Shown piece after piece: positions 31,740 through 41,960 of a stretch of 64,000 nt of DNA. The notes below the pieces were generated by a model. The model did no database searches and was not told the DNA's origin. It worked only from the letters and a program-made list of their open reading frames with translations. The position numbers and the translations under genes are program-made. Origin of the DNA: Euglena gracilis (Eukaryota; Euglenida; Euglenophyceae; Euglenales); the NCBI GenBank assembly GCA_039621445.1, contig CP154954.1, positions 31,644,012 through 31,708,011 of the forward strand. The letters run 5' to 3'. Position 1 is the first letter of the stretch, and each line of letters starts with the position of its first letter.

Positions 31740-32770
31740 AGCAATGGCTGCCCCCCCTTTTTACCCTTGGTGACCTGTGGGCATGTGGCGCCCTGGATAG
31801 GCTGCCCCCCACCCCGGTTTGGGATGGGCCCAACCGAATTTTATTCAATCGCAGGCGAGGCTGTGGGCAGGTGGCGCCCTGGTGAGGCTGCCCCCCACCC
31901 TGTAAGGGCCGATTCACGGGCCGAGGCGCCATGGTGGCTGCCCCCCGCATTTTTATGGTCAATCGATGTGTCTCACGTGGGCCTGAGGGCGCCCTGCAGG
32001 GCTGCCCCCCCCCACACCGGCTTGGGTGGACATTCCCAGCCGAAGTTCGGGGAGAAGAAAGGCAGACTAAGGCGACATTTCCCTTGTTGGCGTGCCTTTC
32101 AGACTTTCGTGTGATCTTCCTTCTGTTTGCGGTCCTAGCCGAAGAGGGGGACTGGGGTTGGCGAAGAACTAACTACCAGCCGCAAAGGACAGTGGGAATG
32201 AGAGGTGACATTTAACTACCAGCCGCAAAGGACAGTGGGAATGAGAGGTGACATTTGGGAGGTGAGGTGGGCGCAGAAGCTGCCCCCCCCCCCGTGGACA
32301 GTTGGGCGCTTGGGGTAAGCTGCCCCTCCACAGATGAGGGTTTGTCCGGGTGATTCAATGTATGCTTTTGATTTTGGGAGGTGAGGCGGGCGCAGAGGCT
32401 GCCCCCCCCCCTGTGGAGCGTCGGGCGCTAGGGGAAGCTGCCCCGCCACAGGTGATGATTCGTTTAGTGGCCATTTTTTTATTACGGGGAGGCGAGGTGG
32501 GCGCAAAATGTGCTGCCCCAGCCCCTTGTGGATGGTTGGGCGCTCAATTAGGCTGCCCCCCCACGTTTTGGGTGTTTTGCAGGGTTGAGGCGCCCTTCAA
32601 AGGCTGCCCCCCAAGCGGGTGACTGGGCGCTCCGCAGGCTGCCCCCCCGACAGTGGATTTTTCGCTGGGTTGACGGTTTTGGGTGGCGCCCCCAGGAGAG
32701 CTGCCCCACCGTTCGGGAAAAGACGGTTTTCGGCGGCGCTCCGGGGGGGGCTGCCCTACCGTTCGGCCCG
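31740..32770. repeat. C-rich minisatellite with core GGCGC...GGCTGCCCCCC
   Basis: At least a dozen occurrences of (A/G)GGCTGCCCCCC, most 15-25 bp after GGCGC or GGGCGC, at irregular 40-130 bp spacing. A 48-bp exact tandem duplication (AACTACCAGCCGCAAAGGAC) occurs at 32169-32260. Confidence 0.85.
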
Positions 32771-33152
32771 CAAAGGCTGCGACAAGGAGTCGTTATAGCT
32801 TCTGGGAAGCTTTTTGGGAAGGGGAGTGTGTCCGCAGCCTTTGAGGTGCTGAGTGCAGTGGAGATCACAGAGTGGTGCGCTGACGTGCCAAGACTGGGAG
32901 TTAAGACTTGCCTTGTGTAATTAGGAACTCCCATCTGTATATTTTTTCTGTACAGTGGCAATCAGCGTACTCCTTTGTCATGTTTGCCTGTCCAAGTGAT
33001 TTTGGATTGCTCTGCCCTCTGGTATAATTTTGGAATTTGAAGTGAGCTCCGCAGCAAGATGGGGAAAAAGTCAAGGGCCAGAAGGGCTGAAGTGCAAGAA
33101 AAAGAATGGAGGCCCCCCAGGGGGAAATCGCCACACCCCCTTTTCACACAGG

Positions 33153-33748
33153 GCCAACAGAGCCTTGCGTACCGGAGGGACGGAAAACCAGGAAGGCACC
33201 ACACCTCGGGTAATTGCTTGTTGTTGTTGCTGTATAATTACACTTGCAGCCCTCTGCCTCAGAATGTTATGGGATAGAATAGTTTTCTGTTGAAGGAACC
33301 ATCGACTGAAAGATTCTTCATTATATGTTGCATATTTTGAATCGGATTCAGATTTTGTTGTGTTTGCTGATCACCTCAGGGAAGTGGTTCCCCCAGTGAG
33401 CTTCGGCCCTGGGGGGGGGGGCAGAAGAGTCAGCCCCAGGTTTTTTGACCCCAGAGTGCCACAGCCCTGGGGGGGGGGGTGCAGATTTTTCGGAAAAATC
33501 GCACCACAGATTTTTCGGGCAGCACCCCGTGAGTTTCGACCGGGGGGGGGTGACGTTTCGAGAGAGAAGTAAAAAGCGCCGAACTGAGAATCACGACCCA
33601 GGGAGGAAGTTAGGGTTCGGAACCCCCCGAAAGGGGTGAAACGCCAATGTAAATATGAGCCCAGGGTTTATGTTGGCCCTTTTTCAGCATCGCCCCCTGT
33701 GAGCTACACATGTGTGGCGGCTCCTGGGAGGCGTTTTGAGAAGGGGGG
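33153..33748. other. Spacer rich in G runs
   Basis: Contains repeated GCC(C/A)TGGGGGGGGGG strings at 33405-33560. It ends in CTCCTGGGAGGCGTTTTGAG followed by AAGGGGGG, the polypurine-side motif shared with the two LTR elements. Confidence 0.5.
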
Positions 33749-34784
33749 TGTGAGAGGGCGCTGCTTCTTTGAGGGTGAATTTTTCTGATGGTGAATCCTA
33801 TTAAGAATTGGGAATCCCAGTTTTCAGCTGTTTTTTTATCTGACCTTACTCTCTGTTCTGTAGCTCACAACTGTCTTGAGTTGATTGCCCAAGGCTTGGA
33901 TGTCTTATCTTTGTTGCTTGGTTTGAATTTCGAAGTAGACACTCAAGAGTGGGATATTGCAGCGCCAGGAGGAATATCAGGAAAATTGGTGAATTGGATA
34001 AAGAAAAGTTCAAGAACCACCCAGGGGCGCCGGTGTCGCAGGGAATCAGGGTTGGCGGCCCCAGTGTTCCACTCTCAAGTCCAGCAGCTCGGTCAGTGGA
34101 AAATTTTTCAGCCTATCAAGCCCATTATTTGAGGCTGGGAGACGTTTCAAACAATCAAAAAAATAGGCCCAAAGGGGCTTCACAGTACCTCACCATCTCG
34201 CAGTGCGCAGCCCGAATGGTTTCGGAATCCCACGACACAGGAACGGGGAGGAGGGTCCAAGAGGGAGATGCACAAGAAGATGGTGAGCCGAACCTCGCCA
34301 CCCAAAAAAACAGCAGAAAGACATCCCAGCTAGAAAGGGGACCTCCGAAAAACAAGCCCCAACCACCCACCCAGAAACATACCAGAAAGAGATGCCATCC
34401 CCACTTCCGGTGGGGCCCCCCACCAAGCGACAAGTGAGAGGGTTCTTCGCCAAGGTTTCGGAGGAGGCCTCATCGTCGCCGTATCCGGGGATAAAGGCGC
34501 AGTACGAAGCACCGCCCGCGCACGCACAAACGCACCAGAACAGAACAGCCGGCAAGGAAAGCACGACCTTGCCATCTTCTTGTGCTTCGACTCTTGGTCC
34601 CTTCCTCCCCCTTCCTGTGTCGTGGGAGTCCGAAAATCTGCTGTTTTTGGGTTTCTGCAGCTTTAGGATGCTGAACATTGGTGCTTTCACCCCTTTTTTG
34701 GTTGCTTGCAGTGGCACTTTCTCTGCTGAAAACCGGGAGTCCTAATTCTTAATAGGATTCACCCTTCAGCAGCGCCCCCTCACA
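33749..34784. mobile_element. 1.04 kb unit with TG...CA ends and long inverted termini
   Basis: The left end is TGTGAGAGGGCGCTGCT, and the right end is the complement of TGTGAGGGGGCGCTGCT. The inverted repeat continues through GGTGAATCCTATTAAGAATT and GTTTTCAGC, about 70-80 bp in all. Because a polypurine tract precedes it and it starts TG and ends CA, it may be a solo or 3' LTR related to the other elements. The long inverted ends alternatively suggest a DNA transposon. No target duplication is obvious. Confidence 0.65.
33949..34437 (+). CDS. Hypothetical protein within the inverted-ended unit
   Basis: Plus-strand frame reading GYCSARRNIRKIGELDKEKF...SESHDTGTGRR...AQEDGEPNLATQKN...PPPSDK, ending at 34437. 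Hydrophilic, Lys/Pro-rich, no known domain. The peptide SHDTG-x-GR...AQEDG is also encoded on the minus strand at about 34640-34570 (SDSHDTGRGRKG...AQEDGK), because the underlying DNA is an inverted repeat. Related sequence at 28736-28955 keeps the first part. Confidence 0.35.
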   Translation: MGYCSARRNIRKIGELDKEKFKNHPGAPVSQGIRVGGPSVPLSSPAARSVENFSAYQAHYLRLGDVSNNQKNRPKGASQYLTISQCAARMVSESHDTGTGRRVQEGDAQEDGEPNLATQKNSRKTSQLERGPPKNKPQPPTQKHTRKRCHPHFRWGPPPSDK

Positions 34785-34789
34785 GACTT

Positions 34790-35598
34790 CCTCCACTTGC
34801 AAACCAGCATTTTTCCACCATAAAACCCCAGCCCCTCTGGTGCTGTGGAGTTTTCCAGTGGGTGGTGTCCACCCCTCCCCTCTTGCCAAGCTTCTCTGGT
34901 GAGTGAATTCACTCTGTCTGAGGTCAAAGGTCTTTTACCATCCAAAGACCATAACAAATTATTTTTGTGCCCAACCATGCAGTCTGTCCTTTCCACGTAC
35001 TCTTTCAATAAATGCCAGGGGCTTATGAGGGGGCTGTGTGGCAAATTCAAAACCTTCTTCCCACCTGGGGAATTGCCAACCTTTCCTTTGCAACAGAATC
35101 AAAAATTTTTCTCCCACGAAACTCATTTGCTGGGTTCTGGATAGGTCAACCCGCCTGTGGAGGGCCAACAGCCTCCAACAAATGATGAGTCTCTTTCTGA
35201 GCTCTTTCACGGACAGTTCTGAGAGGGGTTTGAATTTCTGATGATGTTTTGTAGAAATTCAGTTGGGTTCAAAAACGGGAATGCCTGCATACATTGGAAT
35301 TCCATTTCCTTTTCAATGGAGCCAAAGGAGGGGAACACCTCAATGAACCAAACCCTGGAAGCCACAAAGCTGCTGCATAGGCATTTCTTGCAGTGTTGAG
35401 GCTGTGAACAGCAAGATCAAGGATGGCCTCGGCAATCTTGAGGACTGTGCAGACCTGCAGGGGCACCCCTTTTTGCAACAATTCGCCCACCAATGTCCTG
35501 AAGGCTGAGTCATATCTTTTGACATTTCCCAGGTTTTTTATGTAAGTGTCGCTACTGGACATCGAAACTTCCTGGATTGTAATATTTGCCTGACACAA
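34790..35598 (-). pseudogene. Tyrosine-recombinase fragment of a DIRS-like retroelement
   Basis: Minus strand. 35598-35269 reads SSSDTYIKNLGNVKRYDSAF...VLKIAEAILDLAVHSLNTAR, like the helical N-terminal domain. 35210-34959 reads LRKRLIICWRLLALHRRVDL, resembling the first catalytic Arg region. 35025-34830 reads WHLLKEYVERTDC...LLWSLDGKRPLTSDRVNSLT, like the stretch before the HxxR box. The HxxR and catalytic Tyr are not evident, and frames shift between pieces. Directly preceded in frame, across a TGA at 35601-35599, by the RNase H-linked domain, as in DIRS/Ngaro order RT-RH-YR. Confidence 0.6.
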
Positions 35599-36569
35599 TC
35601 AAGCAGGCCAAATTCCACCTTGGGGGGGAATCTCCTCCCCCCAGCAGTTGGTGAACCGACCACACTGGGAGTACCAGCAAAACTTTGCTGCGTGGCTGCC
35701 TTGCCTAATTGACATTAATTGGCGCCACCGTGATGTCGAAGCCCAGTGGGGTACGATCAACACACAAGTTAACATTAATCTCTGAACCCGCTGGGGAATG
35801 ATGCTCCAGGGAAGGTTTGCATAAATGGGGGGGAGGCCCCTTAACTCTGACTTCAAGGCATCACCCAGCAAAGCCCCTTGGTGGGGGTGTCGACAAACGA
35901 ACTTGGAGGGTTTTTTGTTGCTGCGTGTGCAAAACATGTCCACCTCTGGGGTTGTCTTTTTGAAAAAAAGAAGAATGTGGTGATGTTCAGCTTTAGGGTA
36001 TAATCCCTTGTGTCCTTTTGCTCCCTGGTCAAGGAGTCTGCCAATTGCTCCTGGGTGGGAACCCAAACCACCTGCAAATTTATCTGCTTTTCCTGAAAAT
36101 GATACAGCAGGGGTTTTAAGATGGAATTTAGGCATGGCTGTTTGCCTCCCCATTTTGTTAAATAACTTACAGCCACCTGGCTGTCTACATGAAGCACAAT
36201 AGTTTGTTTTGGTTTGGCCAAAGCTTTTACTGTTTCCAGTGCAGCCTGCAACCCTTTTTGATTGATATGAAGGACACGAAGGTCACTCAAAAAGGCCTGC
36301 ACCTTTCGGCATGAATCTTTGCATAGCCCCACCCCACACTGCCAGGTGCTGCTGTCTGAGAAAAGTTCCGAAGAGGCCTGGGTTTGAAATGCCCTGCTGA
36401 CACCTGGCCGTAAAAATGCCTTTAATTCCATAATTTGATCCTTTACCCCCTGGGGAATGGTTAGGGTGTTGTCCCTACCCCACTTTGTGTGACGGTCCAC
36501 CATTTTGCAAAGTTGCTCTGTCAGAATACGGAGAAATTGCTCTGAGACTAAGCCTGTGACTTGACCCAC
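35599..36569 (-). pseudogene. RNase H and linker of a DIRS-like retroelement
   Basis: 36569-35853 (minus) contains LFSDSSTWQCGVGL, LHINQKGLQAALETVKAL, IVLHVDSQVAVSYL and VWVPTQEQLADSLTRE. This matches the acidic-residue layout of RNase H in DIRS-type elements (D..., E-to-Q at the KEL-like position, D in HVDSQ, AD.L). The adjoining frame 36153-35599 has TPEVDMFCTRSNKKPSKFVC...GDALKSE...CVLIVPHWAS, the typical segment after DIRS RNase H. A frameshift near 35900 separates them. Confidence 0.75.
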
Positions 36570-36589
36570 AATCTAACTTGGTTTTCTGC

Positions 36590-36880
36590 AGCACATTTTG
36601 TGTGCTGTGAGCGCTTTGCCTAGCCTGATGTATTTTAGTTTTTCCTGAGGATTTTATATTTAGCCTTTTTTCAAAGTGACCCACTGCACCCAATGTGTTA
36701 TTTCCTGTGCGGGTTTCAGACAGGATTTGGGCAGGTTTAATCTGAAACCTGCCAGTAAAAGTTCCCTTTTATTTCTGCCAAATGTTGGGCTGCTGTATTT
36801 TTGCTGGGGGCTAACAGCAAAATGTCGCTCAGGTAGATGAAAACCACCTTTCCCTCCTTTCTCCGTTTTCTTTCCCAGAC
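36590..36880 (-). pseudogene. Reverse-transcriptase remnant of the DIRS-like element
   Basis: The minus strand near 36855 reads KVVFIYLSDILLLAPSKN, the RT motif C region with Ser in place of the first catalytic Asp of YLDD. Stop codons follow within 40 codons. It sits immediately upstream of the RNase H fragment. RT fingers are missing; an AT-only stretch begins at 36895. Confidence 0.7.
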
Positions 36881-36892
36881 TCTCGTGAGAGT

Positions 36893-36955
36893 CATAATTT
36901 ATATATAATTTTATAATATAAAATATAATAATATAATATTATTTATATATAATGC
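36893..36955. repeat. AT-only low-complexity tract
   Basis: About 60 bp of TATATAATTTTATAATATAA-type sequence. Confidence 0.95.
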
Positions 36956-37253
36956 TCAACCCAGGAAAGACACTGTGAAACAGGGGCGGCACCGGGTGGG
37001 GGCTCTTTTCGCAATCAACGCCTTTTCCGCCGCCCGACCCCGGGCCCCCTGTTTGGCTGGCTTCGGCTTTGCCTTCGGTTTTGCTTTCGCCTTGGGCCTT
37101 GCTTTGCCACCCATTGGCAGGCAACTTCCACTTCAAATTTTGAAACTTCAAACACAGCACTAGACTCAAATCTACAAATCCTCAGTTAGTCCCAGGATCC
37201 AGATGTATGCCAGAGGGCCACGACCCATGGGCCCAGCAATCAACTCATGAGGT

Positions 37254-38180
37254 TTGAATGAACAGAAAAAGCACAGATTACAATGTGCAGCACGCGCGCT
37301 CAGTCCTAATTCAGGCTTCAGGATGCGCACAACACCTGTGGCACCAGATCGTCCTGACCACCAACAAAATCAAGCCGCTCCAAAACAAGAACCAATTGAC
37401 ACTGACTCAGATCAAACACCAATTGAAGAGACAGAGGTTTCAACGCAGGGCACTGGCCAGCTTGGCAGGCGATCTGCTGGATGCCTGTCACAGCAGCATT
37501 GCTTTGCAGTGCGTGCCAGCTCAACTAATAAAACAAGCTGCCAAGGGGGTCACAGCCGATTTTCACAAACTGGGTTTTTGGGGCAAGCACAAACGTTGGA
37601 GTCTGGTCGGGAAAAAAACCAGCAGTGAAGGACCTGCTGGAGCGGGTCATCCAGGCGACAGCGCATCCAATACCCAGACAATTCAAGACCCAACACACAG
37701 CTGCGATTCCCCATCACAGCAGATGCCAGCAACAACGGATGGTCGGCAGTTTTGACCCAAGAAGGCAGAGACCTTCAGACCAGTACACAAATGTGGACAA
37801 TCAAAGAAAAAAACTTCACATCACCACCCCTGCAAGCTCTGGCAAGCGCCAAAGAATTCACTTTCTGGCTCCACACCTTCCAAACGACTGCGAACTGACC
37901 AAACAGACAGATGGTTCAAGCGCAATGTGGTGTTTTAAAAAGGGTCCAAGTTGCACATTCTGAACTAGCCAATAAATGCCCAGCTACAGGCATTGTACTG
38001 CAGCAAGATCTTCACAAGTGTCAAACACATTACAGGACAGACAAACAAATGGGCAGATTGGCTGTCCAGACACCCAGATCCAAAGAATTACGCTTTGGAC
38101 GACCAGATTTTTCAGCAGGTGCAAAACATTTCAGGTCCCAGCCACAGGGGGAACTTTTTGCCAACCATCGGTTATTCACG
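37254..38180 (+). pseudogene. RNase H-containing fragment of another retroelement
   Basis: Plus strand, several frames. An RT-thumb-like stretch (RALASLAGDLLDACHSSIAL) at 37440-37510 is followed by SPPLQALASAKEFTFWLHTF (about 37825) and HITGQTNKWADWLSRHPDPK (38020-38090). The last is a typical RNase H C-terminal block with NKWADWLSR. Frameshifts and stops are frequent. Orientation is opposite to the DIRS-like remnant at 34.8-36.9 kb. Confidence 0.6.
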
Positions 38181-38703
38181 TGGACCCATCCTTGTGCATT
38201 GTGGGGTGCACGTGTTGTTTTGTTCATGCAGGAATGTGTTGCGTTTCTTTCTTTTTTTAACGGCGCCTCACTGTTCACAAATGTTTCTGGCAGACCCTGG
38301 TGCAGGGGTGGGTTCATCTGCAACAGGGCGCCATCATTCCTGGGTTCTTGTTGCCTTCCCCCACCTTCTGCTTTCCTTTTCCTTTTCCTTCACGATTGTT
38401 GGATCTGCTTCTGGGTCTGTTCTGCTGTGGTCTGCTGTTGATTCTACACCTTCCCCTGTGCTGGGATTGTTGTGTTCTCTGTTTCAACCGTTTTTTCCCC
38501 TCCTGCGTTAGCAACCTGGTGGTTGTTAAGTCAGGTCTGTGGTGCCGTCTGGAGGATTGGCTGTTTCCTGGCAGTAAATGTCTTCCAGTTTTTTTGCACG
38601 TCCTGCCACAAACTTCTGGCGCAGGCTGAAGTGGCATTTAAGTGCTCTAATTCATCTGTTTCTACACCGTGTTCACCAACAGATTTCAAGCATTTTTACT
38701 TTT

Positions 38704-39420
38704 TTACTTTTTCTGGTCCTGACAAAGGTTTTGATCCAACCTGTTCCTTCTGGCTAGGGGGGGCAGGACTCCCACATACATTGTCAGATGCTGAGAAGAT
38801 TTTTTCGAAAGATCAAGGGGTGGAGGGGAGGCCAGCCTTTGGCTAAAGGCCAGGGAATCAGCATGGGTGGGGTTAATGTGTGCAGGGTAAGACATAAGTC
38901 TAATCAGCAGTGGGTCTTGCATCCTCTTCATCTCCCATTGAATCATCTTCTTCAAAATCGTTGTCGTTGGGGGGCTGGGGGCTGTGGGGGCTGGTTTTTG
39001 ACCCTGGACTTCATTTTGCCCCACTTACATTTTCAAACTCTCAAATTCTTGTTCTTTGAAGCTCTTGGACAGTTTGCTCCATCCGCAGATGATTTTCAAC
39101 ACCCCTGCGGAAAACCTGTGTGAAAAGGTTTGGCTGAAATAAGGTGTGTTCTGGGGTTTAAGGAACACAGCTGTGGCTTGTGCTGCCTGACAAAACTCCA
39201 AAACTGCCTGCAAAAATGAAAGTAGAAAATGAGATTTTGGTATGAATGAAGGCAGGGGATGTAGCTCAGAAACTCTCCGCTCTCTGAACTGTATCTTAAT
39301 CTGGTTTTTAAGCTGTCTCTGACAGCTGAATTCTCGGCGTTTGAAACCGCGGATTCTCGGGCACAAATGCCAGTGCGGGCGACCCGCCCTCACAGGAAAG
39401 CAGGGGCTTGTGCTGTGCAC
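38704..39420 (-). pseudogene. Hypothetical ORF with one in-frame TAA
   Basis: The minus-strand frame from 39420 (...CPRIRGFKRREFSCQRQLKN...SHFLLSFLQAVLEFCQAAQA...) stops at a TAA (39027-39025). It resumes in the same frame as VGQNEVQGQKPAPTAPSP... to 38704. Basic and Pro-rich, no recognised domain. It may belong to the minus-strand DIRS-like element as a 5' ORF, but the intervening plus-strand fragment makes this unsure. Confidence 0.3.
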
Positions 39421-40149
39421 ATCCCGACGTGCACATGTTTCTTTTCTCTCCGAGGTTTTTCTAAGGTTGGGAGTGTTACGGGGTCCTTAACTGAAGTGTG
39501 ACCTATTTTTCGCCTCGGGGTTTGACAAAATAACTGAAATTCGTATTTTTGGCTATTAGTCGAATCAAAAGTTCAGACAAGGTTCAATGGGTAAGCCTGT
39601 GAAGCGTAAAACCGTATTTTCGACATTCCGGCCGTAACTGGCGAAATTTCTGGATCCAGCCGTCCGAATGTTTCCGGTCGGTGGGATCGAAGCAAATTGC
39701 GAGTTAAAGAAAGCCCCACAATCCAACCAGCCAATTTCAAACCCAATTACATACACAGGGACCATTTGTGGGACCTTCAACGATTGACTCAAAGAATTTA
39801 GAAAGTCATTGTGTTTTTGTGCATGGGTTTCAGTAATAAGTTCAAATTTCTTATTTCGTCGAAGGGCAAAAAAATAACTGCTGACGTCAAAAAAAAGACA
39901 AGGCAAATCAAAAGAAAAGCAACACGATGGTCGGCGGGGACCAGCCAGGAGGCGGAGCCCGGGGAAGCTCACAGTGGTTGGTGCGCGCGAGGGTGTTGCC
40001 GGACTTGGCGAAGATAAGGCTTTCTCCAACACCTTGGCGCCGTTGCCACGTCACCCCCCCCTTCACACGTTCACCTGGTGGCGGCTCCGGCTGTCTGTGT
40101 CCTTTTGGGGACTTTTGGGGACCACTTGGTAGCGTGGTAGCGCGTTTTG
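39421..40149. other. Region without a recognised gene
   Basis: A 155-codon minus-strand frame (40032-39565) with EIGWLDCGAFFNSQFASIPP is open but unrecognised. Confidence 0.3.
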
Positions 40150-40640
40150 GGCTTTTTGGGTCCCCTCCTTTCCGCCCCCCCCTTTGAGTGGACCCCTGTG
40201 CGACGGAAAGGGCCCCTGTGGATGCGCCAGGGTGCACCTCCCACAGACCAGGTCTGTGTCCGAAATCCCTGTGGCCAGAATGCCTGGTCCAAAGGGGAAA
40301 TCGGGCATAGCCCTGGGAGGGGGATGTGTACCAGGCGTATGCTTCTGTCCCCTTCCGTTGAGGAAGTTAGGATGGAAGCAGATCCTATTAGGATCTCCTA
40401 ATGGGTGCCCCTTCTCTCTCCACAGGTGGTATTCTTCTTTATACCTTTTTCCTTCCTTTCCATCGGACAGGACTTGGGTATCCAGTCCGTCCTCCCTGCA
40501 TTGCTCTGTGCTTTGCTTCTTGGGAAGTGGGAAAAGGGATTTTCTGTTACTCTGATTTTCAGTTCCCAAGTAGGTGCGCCAAGGCGAAAGCGAAGGCTTT
40601 TGGGAATTGGGAAAGGGGAATTGGGAATCAGACGTACACT
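40150..40640 (+). repeat. Dispersed repeat family, copy 1
   Basis: Shares CATGCCTGGTCC-like, GGGAGGGGGATGTGTACCAG, GGATCTCCTAATGGG, CCACAGGTGGTATTCTT and CGAAAGCGAAGGCTTTTGGG blocks with 41490-41960 (inverted), 55800-56150 (inverted) and a partial end at 63880-63945. Order of blocks is conserved. It could be a SINE or an LTR fragment. Confidence 0.75.
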
Positions 40641-41180
40641 CTTTTGTGGCTGGGGGGTTTGGGTTGCTTGACTGGGGGTTCCCTTTCTGCACGAGGCGTC
40701 TTCTTTTTTGGGGCATTTCTGGGCAGGCGGCAACTTTACAGCCCATTATCGGTGACCTGGTGCCCAAAGCGTTACGGAAATGCCCTGACCACTCAATCTC
40801 ACTGCGCAATCAGGCCAAACAAGGGCAAAGTGCCAAACACAAGGTGTCTCGTGCTCAATTGATGAAAACCGGCCATGAAAAAACGGACAACGAAGACGAA
40901 GGACAAAGACCACGTCACCCACCCCACGCGTAAATGAAACTTCTGCTGAAAAGCCCTCAGTCAGCCAGTTACTGCCGCAGATCACCACCACATCACCTCA
41001 TGACACCACCAATTGCCTGACAACACAACTGAGGGGTTTTTAGTAAACGATCGGTGAACCCACAACCCAGCGATGATGCCATTTCGCTGGGCTGTCAGAT
41101 TAAACAAATGACACACCTGCGGACGCAGAACGGGCTGTCAAGAACTACATACGACCACCAACCAGATCTGAAGTACGAGC

Positions 41181-41467
41181 GGCAGCCCGAAACTACTGGG
41201 CCCCCCCCGGGGGGGGGCCAGTAGTTAATCCGGGGAGTCAAAAGATTTTTTTTTGCGTTAGTGATGGAATAGGGTTAGGTGCGCGACTTAGGCTTAGGGT
41301 TTCGTCCCAACTTGTACACCGAACACCCGTCTAAAAAATAGGCCTAACCCTAAGCCTAAGTCGCGCACCTAACCCTTTTCCATCATTAACACAAAAAATA
41401 TTTTGACCCCCCGGATTAACTACTGGCCCCCCCCCCCCGGGGGGGGCCCCAGTAGTTTCGGGCGGCC
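41181..41467. mobile_element. Foldback element, copy 2 (287 bp) with 8-bp target duplication
   Basis: Ends GGCAGCCCGAAACTACTGG and CCAGTAGTTTCGGGCGGCC, with interior arms as in the copy at 29719-29999. GTACGAGC flanks both sides (41173-41180 and 41468-41475), an 8-bp target duplication as in hAT- or P-type elements. No coding capacity. Confidence 0.9.
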
Positions 41468-41489
41468 GTACGAGCCTCAGTGTGCGTCT

Positions 41490-41960
41490 GCTTCCCAATT
41501 CCCAATTCCCCAAAACGCTTCGCTTCCGCCTTGTCGCAGCTACTTAAGAAACTGAAAATCTGAGTAACAAAAAAACTCCTTTCCCCAATTCCCCGAGAAG
41601 CAAGGCACACAGAGAAGATATGATAACGGACTTTAAAAAGTCCGAGGGAGAAGGAAAAATATATAATATAAAATAATACTACCTGTGGAGAGAAAAGAGG
41701 GATTGAGAAGATCCTAATAGGATCTGCTCTCATGCCTACTTCCTCATCGGAAAGGCAGACAGCATATTGCTGGAACACATCCCCCTCCCAGGGCCATGCC
41801 CGATTTCCCATCTGGGCCAGGCACTCTGGTCAGAGATGCCGGACTCAAACTTTTTGTGTGGGAGGTGTAACCTGACGCATTCCCAGGGTCACCTTTCCAT
41901 CGCACAGGGTTCCACTCATGTGGGGGGGGGGATGGAAAGAGGAGAACCCAAAAATCCGAA
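41490..41960 (-). repeat. Dispersed repeat family, copy 2 (inverted)
   Basis: Reverse complement matches 40150-40640 with substantial divergence, including the AGATCCTAATAGGATCTGCT block and the GTGGGGGGG...GATGGAAAG stretch. Confidence 0.75.

Larger units (their letters stand above)
30300..33152 (+). mobile_element. Small LTR element with apparently identical LTRs
   Basis: Direct repeats at 30304-30625 and 32827-33148 (322 bp) start TGTGTCCGCAGCC and end CCCTTTTCACA. Reading them side by side I see no difference. CAGG precedes the first (30300-30303) and follows the second (33149-33152), a 4-bp target duplication like that of the 8.2 kb element. AAGCTTTTTGGGAAGGGGAG lies directly before the 3' LTR as a polypurine tract. 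The interior holds one ORF with an in-frame stop and a 1 kb C-rich minisatellite; no pol is seen. No initiator-Met primer site follows the 5' LTR. Confidence 0.75.

Noticed and set aside
39250-39330. tRNA-like start GGGGATGTAGCTCAGA
   Set aside because: Resembles the 5' end of a tRNA but there is no matching T-arm, anticodon stem or acceptor pairing downstream.
41331-41513. Short ORFs across the foldback element at 41.2-41.5 kb
   Set aside because: Translations of inverted-repeat arms with no coding signal.
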